NCBI GenBank assembly: GCA_007695305.1
Contig: REEA01000113.1
Span: 1 to 34,845 of the forward strand
Length of the DNA: 34,845 nt
Direction: 5' to 3'
Origin: Bacteroidia bacterium
Lineage (GTDB): Bacteria; Bacteroidota; Bacteroidia; Bacteroidales; UBA7960
This document shows positions 7,230 to 15,151 of the stretch, piece after piece; the first letter of the stretch is position 1, and each line of letters opens with the position of its first letter. The position numbers were made by a program, and so were the translations under genes. Below the pieces are notes generated by a model. The model was not told where the DNA came from, did not search any database, and saw only the letters and a list, made by a program, of their open reading frames with translations.

Positions 7230-10200
7230 ATGAGCCTTTCATCATTAAGTATCAAACGCCCGGTACTAGCCTCGGTATTCACCATCATTATCCTGCTTTT
7301 TGGCGCGATAGGCATGACATACCTTGGCGTGAGGGAATTTCCAAGCGTGGACCCTCCGGTGGTCTCTGTACGCACAAGTTACCCGGGTGCCAATTCGGAC
7401 GTGATTGAAACCCAAATCACCGAACCTCTTGAACAGGCTATCAATGCCGTACCGGGGATCCGGACGCTCACCAGTGTGAGCCGTCAGGGTAGCAGCAACA
7501 TCACCGTGGAGTTTGAGCTGAGTGTGGATATGGAAACGGCAGCCAATGATGTGCGCGACAAGGTTGCACAAGCCATGCGCATGCTTCCAAGAGATGTTGA
7601 CCCTCCCATTGTATCTAAAGCAGATGCTGACGCCAGCCCAATAATGTTTGTGACTGTTGAAAGTGAAACCCGTAATCTGCTTGAGCTTTCAGAAATTGCC
7701 GAGCTGACCCTGAGGGAACAGCTGCAAACCATTGACGGTGTTAGTGGCATCCTCATTTGGGGTCAAAAGCGCTACGCCATGAGACTTTGGCTGGACCCTG
7801 AGAAAATGGCCGGACATGGACTGACACCATTGGATGTCAGGAATGCCCTGCAGAGGGAAAATGTTGAGTTTCCTTCGGGTCGCATTGAGGGGAATACTGT
7901 TGAGTTGACTATCCGCACCCTTGGGCTGATGTCCACTCCGGAAGAATTCAACAATATGATCATTTCCGAAGACAATGGGCGTGTTGTCAGGTTCAGGGAT
8001 ATTGGCCGCGCCGAGTTGGGGCCGGAAGATATGCGGGGCATGGTGCGTCGCGATGGGGTGCCCATCACGGGTAACGCCATTATTCCCCAGCCGGGGTCAA
8101 ACCACATTGAAATTGTGGATGAGGTTTACCGTAGGCTTGCCCTGATAGAGCGCGACCTGCCCGATGACGTGACCATCAACATTGGCTTCGACAATACGGA
8201 GTTTATCCGCTCTTCCATCAGGGAGGTGAGAAACACGATATTCATTGCATTTACCCTTGTGGTGATCATCATTTTCCTTTTTTTGCGCGACTGGCGAACC
8301 ACCATTATACCGGTACTTGTGATTCCTGTTTCCCTCATCGGGTCATTCTTCGTCATGTATCTGGCAGGCTTTACCATCAATGTACTAACGCTGCTTGCCG
8401 TTGTTTTGGCTATTGGACTGGTTGTGGATGATGCCATTGTAATGATGGAAAACATCTATGTAAAAATCGAGAAAGGAATGAGCCCTGTACAGGCAGGGCT
8501 GGCAGGGGCAAAAGAGATCTTTTTTGCCATTATTGCGACCACCATCACTCTGGTTGCCGTGTTTTTCCCCATCGTTTTCCTGGAAGGTATTACGGGCAGG
8601 TTGTTTCGCGAATTCAGTATCGTTATTGCAGGTGCTGTCATTATTTCATCCTTTGTGGCACTGAGCTTTACACCCATGATTTCCACCAAAATACTGAAGC
8701 GGCGCAAAGTGAAGGGCCGTTTTTACAGGCAAACAGAAGGCTTTTTTCAGCATTTGAATCAAGTATACAGCCGTGCGCTGAATAAATTCCTCATGAGACG
8801 CTGGCTTGCTTTTGTTATTTTGCTTGGATCAGTAGGGATGGTGGTATTACTTTACATGAATATTCCCGGTGAGATGGCACCCCTGGAAGACAGATCCATG
8901 TTAAATGTGAACGCTCGCGCGCCGGAGGGCACCACTTATGAATTTATGCGCGATTACATGGAAGACATTGCTGATCTGGCAGAAGAAATTATTCCTGAAA
9001 GAGAATCTGTTACGTCTATCATATTTTCAGGTTGGTCTAACATAAGAATTATGCTGAAGAAGCCCAACGAGCGGCAAGCCACCCAGCAGGAGATCGCCAA
9101 TCGTCTCTCAGCCGCTTTGCGTGACAAAACAAAGGCTGTGGCCTTTGTTAACCAGCAATCCACTTTTGGCGGAAGGAGGGCAGGAAGACCGGTACAGTAT
9201 GTATTGCAGGCCCAAAGTATTGACAAGCTCAGGGAAGTGCTTCCTGAATTTATGGAAAAAGCCGGAGAAAGTGACGTTTTGGTGATGCCGGATGTTAACC
9301 TCAGGTTTAACCTGCCTGAGATGCAGATACACATTGACCGTGAAAAGGCCAATGCTTTGGGTGTTTCTACCTTTAACATCGGACAAACCCTTCAGCTTGC
9401 TTTGAGCGGTCAACGCTTCGGGTACTTTTTCATGCATGGCAAGCAATACCAGGTGCTTGGCGAACTAAGCAGGCAAAACAGAAATACACCGCTGGATCTG
9501 AAGTCACTTTACGTACGAAGCAACAATGGCGATATGGTGCAGCTCAGCAACCTGGTTACACTGAGTGAACATACTGCACCACCCCAGCTTTTCCGTTACA
9601 ACCGGTTTGTCTCTGCCACCGTTTCTGCCAATCTTGCTCCGGGACGAACAATCAGTGAGGGCATTGCTGAAATGGACCGGATCGCGGACGAAGTGTTGGA
9701 CGAAACCTTCCGCACGGCACTTGCCGGAGAATCGAGGGACTACCAGGAGAGTTCATCCAGCCTGGTTTATGCTTTTATTCTGGCCGTTATTCTGATTTTT
9801 CTCGTTTTAGCGGCCCAGTTCGAAAGTTTTAAAGACCCGCTGATCGTGATGATGACAGTACCTCTGGCTATCACCGGGGCTTTGCTCTTTATGTGGTATT
9901 TTGACATCACGATGAATATTTTCAGCCAGATCGGAATCATTATGCTTATCGGGCTGGTATCCAAAAATGGGATCCTAATGGTTGAGTTTGCCAATCAACG
10001 CAAACGGGCCGGGCTGGAGAAGCTGGCTGCCATTAAAGATGCTGCAGCTGCCCGTTTCAGGCCCATCCTGATGACAAGCTTGTCAACCATATTGGGTGTG
10101 ATGCCGCTCACCCTTGGTTTTGGAGAAGGTGCGCAGGGACGTATGGCCATGGGTGTGGCTGTGATCGGCGGGCTGATCCTTTCCACATTCCTCACGCTTT

Positions 10201-10274
10201 TTGTGGTGCCGGCCGTCTATACCTATATCTCTTCAAACATCAAAAACAGGATTGAACCGGAAGAAGAAGAATAA
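7230..10274 (+). CDS. RND family inner-membrane efflux transporter (HAE1/AcrB type)
   Basis: This 1014-residue proton-driven pump exports hydrophobic or amphipathic compounds from the inner membrane or periplasm. The architecture is the usual duplicated one: TM1 at about 10-30, a large periplasmic loop, TM2-6, a second TM7, a second loop and TM8-12. The proton-relay residues are present: Asp400-Asp401 in TM4 (AIGLVVDDAIVMMENI) and Lys912 in TM10 (GLVSKNGILMVEFANQ). The N-terminal motif FPSVDPPVVSVRTSYPGA is typical of HAE1 pumps. It is slightly shorter than AcrB (about 1049) but has no visible gap. It lies between its adaptor and outer-membrane partner. The substrate cannot be inferred. Confidence 0.95.
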   Translation: MSLSSLSIKRPVLASVFTIIILLFGAIGMTYLGVREFPSVDPPVVSVRTSYPGANSDVIETQITEPLEQAINAVPGIRTLTSVSRQGSSNITVEFELSVDMETAANDVRDKVAQAMRMLPRDVDPPIVSKADADASPIMFVTVESETRNLLELSEIAELTLREQLQTIDGVSGILIWGQKRYAMRLWLDPEKMAGHGLTPLDVRNALQRENVEFPSGRIEGNTVELTIRTLGLMSTPEEFNNMIISEDNGRVVRFRDIGRAELGPEDMRGMVRRDGVPITGNAIIPQPGSNHIEIVDEVYRRLALIERDLPDDVTINIGFDNTEFIRSSIREVRNTIFIAFTLVVIIIFLFLRDWRTTIIPVLVIPVSLIGSFFVMYLAGFTINVLTLLAVVLAIGLVVDDAIVMMENIYVKIEKGMSPVQAGLAGAKEIFFAIIATTITLVAVFFPIVFLEGITGRLFREFSIVIAGAVIISSFVALSFTPMISTKILKRRKVKGRFYRQTEGFFQHLNQVYSRALNKFLMRRWLAFVILLGSVGMVVLLYMNIPGEMAPLEDRSMLNVNARAPEGTTYEFMRDYMEDIADLAEEIIPERESVTSIIFSGWSNIRIMLKKPNERQATQQEIANRLSAALRDKTKAVAFVNQQSTFGGRRAGRPVQYVLQAQSIDKLREVLPEFMEKAGESDVLVMPDVNLRFNLPEMQIHIDREKANALGVSTFNIGQTLQLALSGQRFGYFFMHGKQYQVLGELSRQNRNTPLDLKSLYVRSNNGDMVQLSNLVTLSEHTAPPQLFRYNRFVSATVSANLAPGRTISEGIAEMDRIADEVLDETFRTALAGESRDYQESSSSLVYAFILAVILIFLVLAAQFESFKDPLIVMMTVPLAITGALLFMWYFDITMNIFSQIGIIMLIGLVSKNGILMVEFANQRKRAGLEKLAAIKDAAAARFRPILMTSLSTILGVMPLTLGFGEGAQGRMAMGVAVIGGLILSTFLTLFVVPAVYTYISSNIKNRIEPEEEE

Positions 10275-10332
10275 TAATGAATTGACAGGCATTGTATTGG
10301 TTTGATTGTACTGATTAAATGGGAAAGAAATA

Positions 10333-11649
10333 ATGAAGCATCTCAAAATAAGCACTTTACTAATACTATTCTCATCAATGGTAATGGCACAGCCACAGCC
10401 GATGAGTTTGCAGGATGTGATCGCCACAGGACTTGAAAACAATTATGCGATCCGGATTGCCCGAAACAATGAGCAGATATCGGCAAACAATTTTACCCGG
10501 GGCAATGCAGGTTTTCTGCCTTTTGTGGATTTTCGCTCTCAACACTCGGGCACTTATAACAACACTGACCGTACGGACTTTGAGGGTAACGAGACCTCAT
10601 TAAGGAATATTCACAATACGGTCAGCAGTGCAAGTCTGGGGCTTGGCTGGACATTGTTCGACGGTTTCCGGGTTCAGACCAATTATGAAAAGCTGGAAGC
10701 TTTAAAGAATATGGGTGAATTGCAGACGCGCATGTCTATTGAAAACCTTGTCGCCGCGATCACTGCCGAATATTTCAATTTCATTCAGCAACAGAGGTTG
10801 CTCAACAATCTGAAGTTTGCCGTGGATCTGTCCAGGGAGCGTATGCGCATTGACGAAGAGCGTTTTTTGCTGGGGTCCGGATCCAAGCTGCAGCTTTTGC
10901 AGGCGGAAGTTTTTCTGAATGCCGACAGTTCGCGCATGACCCGGCAAGAAGAAGTGGTGCGTGCTTCCAGGGTGCGGCTCAATGAATTGATGGCCATGGA
11001 TGACCTTCGTTTTAATCTGCAAACCACCGATACCATTATCCCGCTCAACGACATTCTGATATTTGAGACCCTTGAAAGATCATTAAGGAACAACAATACT
11101 GCGTTGCAAATGGTGGAAAAAGACATAATGATCGCGGAATATGATAAAAGAATTGTCCGTTCGCAGGTTTATCCTTACCTGAATCTGAGCACAGCCTATT
11201 CTTTTTCTCACAACACGTTTCAGTCGGGCTCATTCAGTGACCAGCAAACCTACGGTATGAACTATGGTGTAACGCTGGGTATGAATATTTTTGACGGTTT
11301 TAACCAGCGCCGCAGGGCAAGCAACGCCACCATTGCCGTTGACAACAGCCGTTTGCGAATGGAAGACACGGAAAACAGCCTTTTGGCTGACCTGATCACA
11401 ACCTACAATGTTTATCTGAATAACCTGCGCCTGGTTGAAATGGAATCGCAAAACCTGCTGGTGGCTTATGAAACCTTTGATATTGCTTTTGAGCGTTACC
11501 GGCTGGGTGATCTCTCAGGAATCGAGCTGAGGGAAGTCCAAAAGAACCTGCTGGAAGCGGAAGAAAGACTGGTGTCCATCCAGTATCAGGCGAAGCTTGC
11601 CGAAATATCTCTTTTACACATGTCGGGACGGATACTGGATTACCTGTAA
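10333..11649 (+). CDS. TolC-family outer membrane efflux protein
   Basis: This 438-residue outer-membrane channel completes the tripartite efflux system. An N-terminal signal peptide ends at about residue 19 (MKHLKISTLLILFSSMVMAQ). Two outer-membrane-efflux repeats follow, with long alpha-helical coiled-coil segments (about 60-215 and 265-430) and beta-strand stretches such as LGLGWTLFDGFRVQTNYE and the second-repeat equivalent LGMNIFDGFNQRRRASN. The duplicated FDGF element is characteristic. It begins 58 bases after the pump stop and is probably co-transcribed. It converges on cysS; the 68 bases between the two stops contain no clear terminator hairpin. Confidence 0.93.
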   Translation: MKHLKISTLLILFSSMVMAQPQPMSLQDVIATGLENNYAIRIARNNEQISANNFTRGNAGFLPFVDFRSQHSGTYNNTDRTDFEGNETSLRNIHNTVSSASLGLGWTLFDGFRVQTNYEKLEALKNMGELQTRMSIENLVAAITAEYFNFIQQQRLLNNLKFAVDLSRERMRIDEERFLLGSGSKLQLLQAEVFLNADSSRMTRQEEVVRASRVRLNELMAMDDLRFNLQTTDTIIPLNDILIFETLERSLRNNNTALQMVEKDIMIAEYDKRIVRSQVYPYLNLSTAYSFSHNTFQSGSFSDQQTYGMNYGVTLGMNIFDGFNQRRRASNATIAVDNSRLRMEDTENSLLADLITTYNVYLNNLRLVEMESQNLLVAYETFDIAFERYRLGDLSGIELREVQKNLLEAEERLVSIQYQAKLAEISLLHMSGRILDYL

Positions 11650-11717
11650 CAGAGGGCATTGTTCACATACAGCTCCCTGTTTAAATCCACTCAAAGCATA
11701 GAGATTCGGATGCCGGT

Positions 11718-13199
11718 TTAATTTGTCATTTCCCAGCTTGCACCATCTTTGCCATCTTTAACCAGGATATTTAGCTTCTGCAGCGCATCCCTCAGTTTGT
11801 CAGATGTTTCCCAGTCTTTGTTTTGACGTGCCTGCCTGCGCAGCTCCAGGATTATTTCCATTAAGCCGCTGATTACCCCGGTGGCATTATCCCCTGCCTG
11901 ATCATCCTTGCCGGTTAATCCGAAAATATCGGTTACAAAAGTATCAAAGCAGTTTCTCAGGATTTCCAGGTCTGATTTACTGATTCGTTCTTTTCCGTCG
12001 TTTACTGCATTGATTGTTTTAACGGCGTCGAAGAGATGTGCAATGGCAACCGGGCTATTGAAGTCATCCAACATGGCGTTACGGCAAAGTTGAGGCAGCC
12101 CTGACACATCGACAGTAGGGGTATCTGATCCTTCAAGATTTTTTAGGGTATCCATGGCATGCAACAATCGCCTGAGGCCTTTCCCGGCGGCCTCTAGGGC
12201 TTCATTGCTGAAGTCGAGTGTACTTCTGTAATGTGCCTGCAAAATAAAGAATCGGATGGTCATTGCCTGATAAGCCCCTGTGAGGGCTTTGTGGCTGCCG
12301 TCAAAGAATTCGCGGAGTGTGATAAAATTGCCCAGCGATTTTCCCATTTTCTGGCCGTTGATGGTGATCATATTATTGTGCATCCAGTATTTAACCGCGT
12401 CGTGGCCGAATGCAGCATTTGACTGCGCGATCTCACATTCGTGGTGGGGGAATAGGAGGTCCATGCCACCGCCGTGGATGTCGAATGATTGTCCCAGGTA
12501 CTTTGCGCTCATGGCGGAGCATTCCAGGTGCCAACCTGGGAAGCCTTCGCCCCATGGGGATGGCCAGCGCATGATGTGGCCCGGCAGCGCCTTTTTCCAG
12601 AGTGCAAAATCGGCGGGGTGTTTTTTTTCCTGTTGCCCGTCGAGCTCCCTGCTGCCCGCCATCATGTCTTCCAGCGAGCGGCCGCTGAGTTTACCATAAT
12701 GATATTTTTCATGGTAGGAGGTTACGTCGAAATAAACAGACCCATTCACAACATAGGCAAATCCTGCATCCAGGATGGTTTTTACCATTTCGATCTGTTC
12801 GATAATATGTCCGGAGGCCCTGGGCTCAATGCTGGGTTTCAGCACATTCAAACGATCCATGTCCTGATGATACCGGTCCGTGTAATACTGAACCACTTCC
12901 ATAGGTTCAAGTTGCTCCAGGCGTGCTTTTTTGGCAATTTTGTCTTCTCCTTCGTCGGCATCATTTTCCAGGTGCCCCACATCGGTTATGTTGCGCACGT
13001 AACGTACCTTGAACCCCAGATGTTTCAGAAACCGGAAAACCAGGTCAAAAGTCACGGCAGGCCGGGCATGGCCGAGGTGTGCATCACCGTAAACAGTTGG
13101 TCCGCATACATACAAACCGGCAAATGGCGGGTTCAATGGAGTAAAAACTTCCTTTTTGCGGGATAAGGAGTTATAGATGTGCAATTCCGGGAAAGCCAT
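11718..13199 (-). CDS. cysS: Cysteine--tRNA ligase
   Basis: This class I synthetase charges tRNA-Cys in the cytoplasm. The HIGH signature appears in [15 protein letters not shown] near the N-terminus and the KMSKS loop as [10 protein letters not shown] in the second half. Zinc-site residues are visible: Cys in CGPTVYG, Cys in HLECSAMS, and the HHECEIAQS cluster. The length of 493 is normal. The ATG at 13199 ([12 protein letters not shown]) is preferred over one nine codons upstream (13226), because a TACCTTTG -7 box at 13231-13224 places the transcript start between them. The patatin-like gene lies upstream on the same strand, but the separate -7 box suggests cysS has its own promoter. Confidence 0.97.
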   Translation of the reverse strand: MAFPELHIYNSLSRKKEVFTPLNPPFAGLYVCGPTVYGDAHLGHARPAVTFDLVFRFLKHLGFKVRYVRNITDVGHLENDADEGEDKIAKKARLEQLEPMEVVQYYTDRYHQDMDRLNVLKPSIEPRASGHIIEQIEMVKTILDAGFAYVVNGSVYFDVTSYHEKYHYGKLSGRSLEDMMAGSRELDGQQEKKHPADFALWKKALPGHIMRWPSPWGEGFPGWHLECSAMSAKYLGQSFDIHGGGMDLLFPHHECEIAQSNAAFGHDAVKYWMHNNMITINGQKMGKSLGNFITLREFFDGSHKALTGAYQAMTIRFFILQAHYRSTLDFSNEALEAAGKGLRRLLHAMDTLKNLEGSDTPTVDVSGLPQLCRNAMLDDFNSPVAIAHLFDAVKTINAVNDGKERISKSDLEILRNCFDTFVTDIFGLTGKDDQAGDNATGVISGLMEIILELRRQARQNKDWETSDKLRDALQKLNILVKDGKDGASWEMTN

Positions 13200-13223
13200 G
13201 GCGAACAATTTTCTTAACAGCCG

Positions 13224-13231
13224 CAAAGGTA
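13224..13231 (-). promoter_or_regulatory. -7 promoter box of cysS
   Basis: Minus-strand TACCTTTG matches the Bacteroidota -7 consensus TAnnTTTG exactly. It ends 25 bases before the chosen start, so transcription should begin near 13217. No TTTG is found at the expected upstream distance, so the match is partial. Confidence 0.5.
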
Positions 13232-13300
13232 TAAAACTTTAGCGGCATCATATGGGACAGCTTTTGGAAATACTTGCCGGTTAGCTTGGGGAATAAGCCT

Positions 13301-14056
13301 TTAGCGTTTTTTTAATACTTCTTTTGCTTTTTTATAACCGATTTGGAACACCTCTTTTGCGCTTTCAAGGTCAAGTATGCCGAATTTTTCTAACTCTTCA
13401 GGTTCAATATAAATGTGACATTTGTCTTTTCTGCTTTCGGCATGGTTGCGCATGGACAGGTGGAACGACCGGATGGCAATGGTTTTTAAATTGTTGATTT
13501 TGTCTTCTTTACCAACGGGATTCACATTGATTCCGATAATGGTGTCACATTTGTCCACCAGCGGTTCCACCGGAAAGTTGTTTACGATACCTCCGTCCAG
13601 ATACTGGTAGCCATCTATCTCAACCGGTGGAAATACAATGGGAATTGATGAAGATGCCTTTATGGCCTGTATCAGGTCTCCTTTATCGAACTGTGTATAT
13701 TCAACGGTATTGATATTGACCGCATGGGTTAGCAGTGGAATTTCGAGGTCTTCAAAACGTTTGGCCTTCAATGTTTTTTTCAGTGTACGTTCGAAGCCGG
13801 TCATCTTCAGGAGACCTGTTCGCGGAATTATCAGTTTCAATAACCCGAGAAGGTTTTTGCTGATCAGGGCTTTGAGGGCCGTTTCCGCTCCCTGGCCGTC
13901 GGCATAGAGTGCGCCAACAATACTTCCGGCACTTACACCGGATATGATTTCGGGTTTAATCCCTTCTTCCTCAAGGGCCTTAATGGCACCCAGATGGGCA
14001 AACCCCCTGGTGCCGCCACCACTGAGCACCAGTCCATATTTGTATTTGTTTCCCAT
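13301..14056 (-). CDS. Patatin-like phospholipase
   Basis: This 251-residue single-domain serine hydrolase of the patatin/RssA family deacylates phospholipids or other acyl esters. The oxyanion-hole motif GGGTRGFAHLG lies near 13-23, the nucleophile elbow G40-V-S42-A-G44 follows, and the second dyad residue is Asp154 in DGGIVNNFP. No signal peptide or beta-barrel is present, so a cytoplasmic or membrane-peripheral location is likely, unlike the longer PlpD-type proteins. The ATG at 14056 (MGNKYKYGLVLSGGG) is preferred over a start at 14167: the -7 box at 14136-14129 lies inside the longer version, and homologues usually begin just before the glycine motif. Confidence 0.92.
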   Translation of the reverse strand: MGNKYKYGLVLSGGGTRGFAHLGAIKALEEEGIKPEIISGVSAGSIVGALYADGQGAETALKALISKNLLGLLKLIIPRTGLLKMTGFERTLKKTLKAKRFEDLEIPLLTHAVNINTVEYTQFDKGDLIQAIKASSSIPIVFPPVEIDGYQYLDGGIVNNFPVEPLVDKCDTIIGINVNPVGKEDKINNLKTIAIRSFHLSMRNHAESRKDKCHIYIEPEELEKFGILDLESAKEVFQIGYKKAKEVLKKR

Positions 14057-14128
14057 GGATACATTTTTTGATGAATGATTTGGTTTTTTGCACAGCGCGC
14101 CTGAAAGGGTGATTCCATATTTGTTTTC

Positions 14129-14159
14129 CAAATGTAAAGAATATGAACCAACATTGCAA
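14129..14159 (-). promoter_or_regulatory. Promoter of the patatin-like gene
   Basis: On the minus strand, TTG (14159-14157) is followed after 20 bases by TACATTTG (14136-14129), an exact TAnnTTTG box. The predicted start near 14122 gives a leader of about 65 bases and decides the start codon of the downstream gene. It is divergent from the promoter at 14233-14263. Confidence 0.55.
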
Positions 14160-14232
14160 GGAATCATGAGATTTCCTGAAAGAAAGATAAAACAAAGGAA
14201 GTTTATTGAGCGTTATAGATGCAGCAAAATAC

Positions 14233-14263
14233 TTTGCAGTCCGGGATTTATTTCCTATATTTG
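14233..14263 (+). promoter_or_regulatory. Consensus promoter of the small outer-membrane-type gene
   Basis: TTTG (14233-14236), exactly 19 bases, then TATATTTG (14256-14263) is a full match to the Bacteroidota housekeeping promoter. It lies 19 bases before the ATG at 14283, so the leader is very short, and it rules out the longer reading frame that opens at 14088. Confidence 0.75.
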
Positions 14264-14282
14264 TGGAGCAAACAAAACAGAC

Positions 14283-14948
14283 ATGAAAGCACGAAACATC
14301 ATTGCAGGACTTTTCCTGTCCATATTCTTATTCATCGGGTCATCGTTGCTTGCTCAGGACGGGGCCGAGTCATTGTTGTATGAGAGGGATGGTCTTTTTG
14401 ATCCAACTCCCCGTATGTCGATGCAGCTGGGCAGCAGTTTTTCGACCGGTTGGTGGGGTGGAAACATGTTTGTCCATTCTTTGGCACCCCGGATGAACTG
14501 GGACATGAGTCAAAACTTCCATCTTGAAGTGGGTACGATTTTTTCTTCTGCCAGGATGAATACCATGGAGGGTATGTTTCTGTTTGGCCCCCACTTTACC
14601 GATGGCGGGAGCATGCCGGGCAGCCAGCCGGGGACGCTGTTTTCATCAACAGTATATGCAGCGGGTGCCTACCGGGTTAATCCGCGTCTGAGCCTGATCG
14701 GTGCCACATGGCTTGAACGGATCGACCATGATTACCGGGGGGGCACACCACTAAATCCGTATGCGATGCAACAAAACCCGAAAGGCATGATGCTCGGTTT
14801 TGACTACCGTGTTTCTGAGAATTTTCGTTTTGGGGCTGAAGTAAGTTTTTCAACAGGCTATCATCCGTTCTCAAACATGCAAATGCAGCGTCATCCCTTT
14901 GGTGGTCTTTACAACCCCATGCCATTCCATCGCCAAAACAGATGGTAA
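14283..14948 (+). CDS. Met-rich outer-membrane beta-barrel-like protein, function unknown
   Basis: I do not recognise a family for this 221-residue protein. A clear signal peptide is present (MKARNIIAGLFLSIFLFIGS, cleavage probably after SLLAQ). The mature part alternates aromatic and hydrophobic residues in short strands (for example FHLEVGTIFSSARMN, SLIGATWLERID, KGMMLGFDYRV, NFRFGAEVSFSTGYH), as in small outer-membrane barrels, and it ends in Trp. It is rich in Met, with a C-terminal tail containing MQMQRHPFGG and NPMPFHRQNRW. The Met/His tail could bind metal, but that is speculation. The start is fixed by a consensus promoter 19 bases upstream. It is divergent from the patatin-like gene and precedes the mini-ORF unit at 15012-15129. 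Confidence 0.75.
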   Translation: MKARNIIAGLFLSIFLFIGSSLLAQDGAESLLYERDGLFDPTPRMSMQLGSSFSTGWWGGNMFVHSLAPRMNWDMSQNFHLEVGTIFSSARMNTMEGMFLFGPHFTDGGSMPGSQPGTLFSSTVYAAGAYRVNPRLSLIGATWLERIDHDYRGGTPLNPYAMQQNPKGMMLGFDYRVSENFRFGAEVSFSTGYHPFSNMQMQRHPFGGLYNPMPFHRQNRW

Positions 14949-15011
14949 TGTTGAAAAAAAAACACCAAAATATTTGCGAATCATTTAAGAATTTTTTATC
15001 TTTAGGCACTA

Positions 15012-15042
15012 TTTGAAACGAATTTAGCTTTCTATAGTTTTG
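15012..15042 (+). promoter_or_regulatory. Orphan consensus promoter in an intergenic region
   Basis: TTTG (15012-15015), exactly 19 bases, then TAGTTTTG (15035-15042) matches the Bacteroidota promoter completely. A second TAGTTTTG follows at 15045-15052. An alternative upstream promoter is TTTG (14973-14976), 20 bases, then TATCTTTA (14997-15004), with one mismatch. No ordinary gene follows on this strand: transcription would start near 15049, cross the seven-codon ORF at 15064 and stop at the hairpin 15094-15129, giving an RNA of about 80 bases. The region is AT-rich, so chance matches are possible. Confidence 0.5.
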
Positions 15043-15063
15043 GATAGTTTTGTTTATTGGTTA

Positions 15064-15087
15064 ATGTTGTTTTTGTTTTGGTGGTAG
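15064..15087 (+). CDS. Tiny Trp-ending ORF (MLFLFWW), possible leader peptide
   Basis: The codons read ATG TTG TTT TTG TTT TGG TGG TAG: seven residues ending in two tandem Trp codons. It starts about 15 bases after the predicted transcript start of the promoter at 15012-15042, and its stop lies 6 bases before a 13-bp hairpin terminator. The ORF at 34783 (MLLFWLVDW) has the same design and shares ATGTTG, TTGTTTTGG and TGGTAG. Tandem regulatory codons before a terminator are the hallmark of transcription-attenuation leader peptides. However, no plus-strand gene follows until 16465. Translation is not shown by the sequence; this is inference from pattern. Confidence 0.35.
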   Translation: MLFLFWW

Positions 15088-15093
15088 AAAGTT

Positions 15094-15129
15094 GCAAAAG
15101 GTGCCCTTAAACGGGCACCTTTTGCTTTT
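15094..15129. terminator. Strong intrinsic terminator hairpin
   Basis: A perfect 13-bp stem pairs GCAAAAGGTGCCC (15094-15106) with GGGCACCTTTTGC (15113-15125) around a six-base loop, followed by TTTT on the plus strand. It can end the mini-ORF transcript on the plus strand. It also lies 27 bases past the minus-strand stop of the radical SAM gene, so it is probably bidirectional. Confidence 0.85.
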
Positions 15130-15151
15130 ACCTGAACCCATAATTCATATT

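Noticed and set aside
12489-13166. Plus-strand open frame of 225 codons
   Set aside because: It lies wholly opposite cysS, whose HIGH and KMSKS motifs are clear; the frame is a shadow of that gene.
15094-15125. Hairpin as solely the terminator of the minus-strand radical SAM gene
   Set aside because: The position fits, but the minus-strand side lacks a good T-run, while the plus strand has TTTT and a consensus promoter upstream. It was kept as bidirectional.
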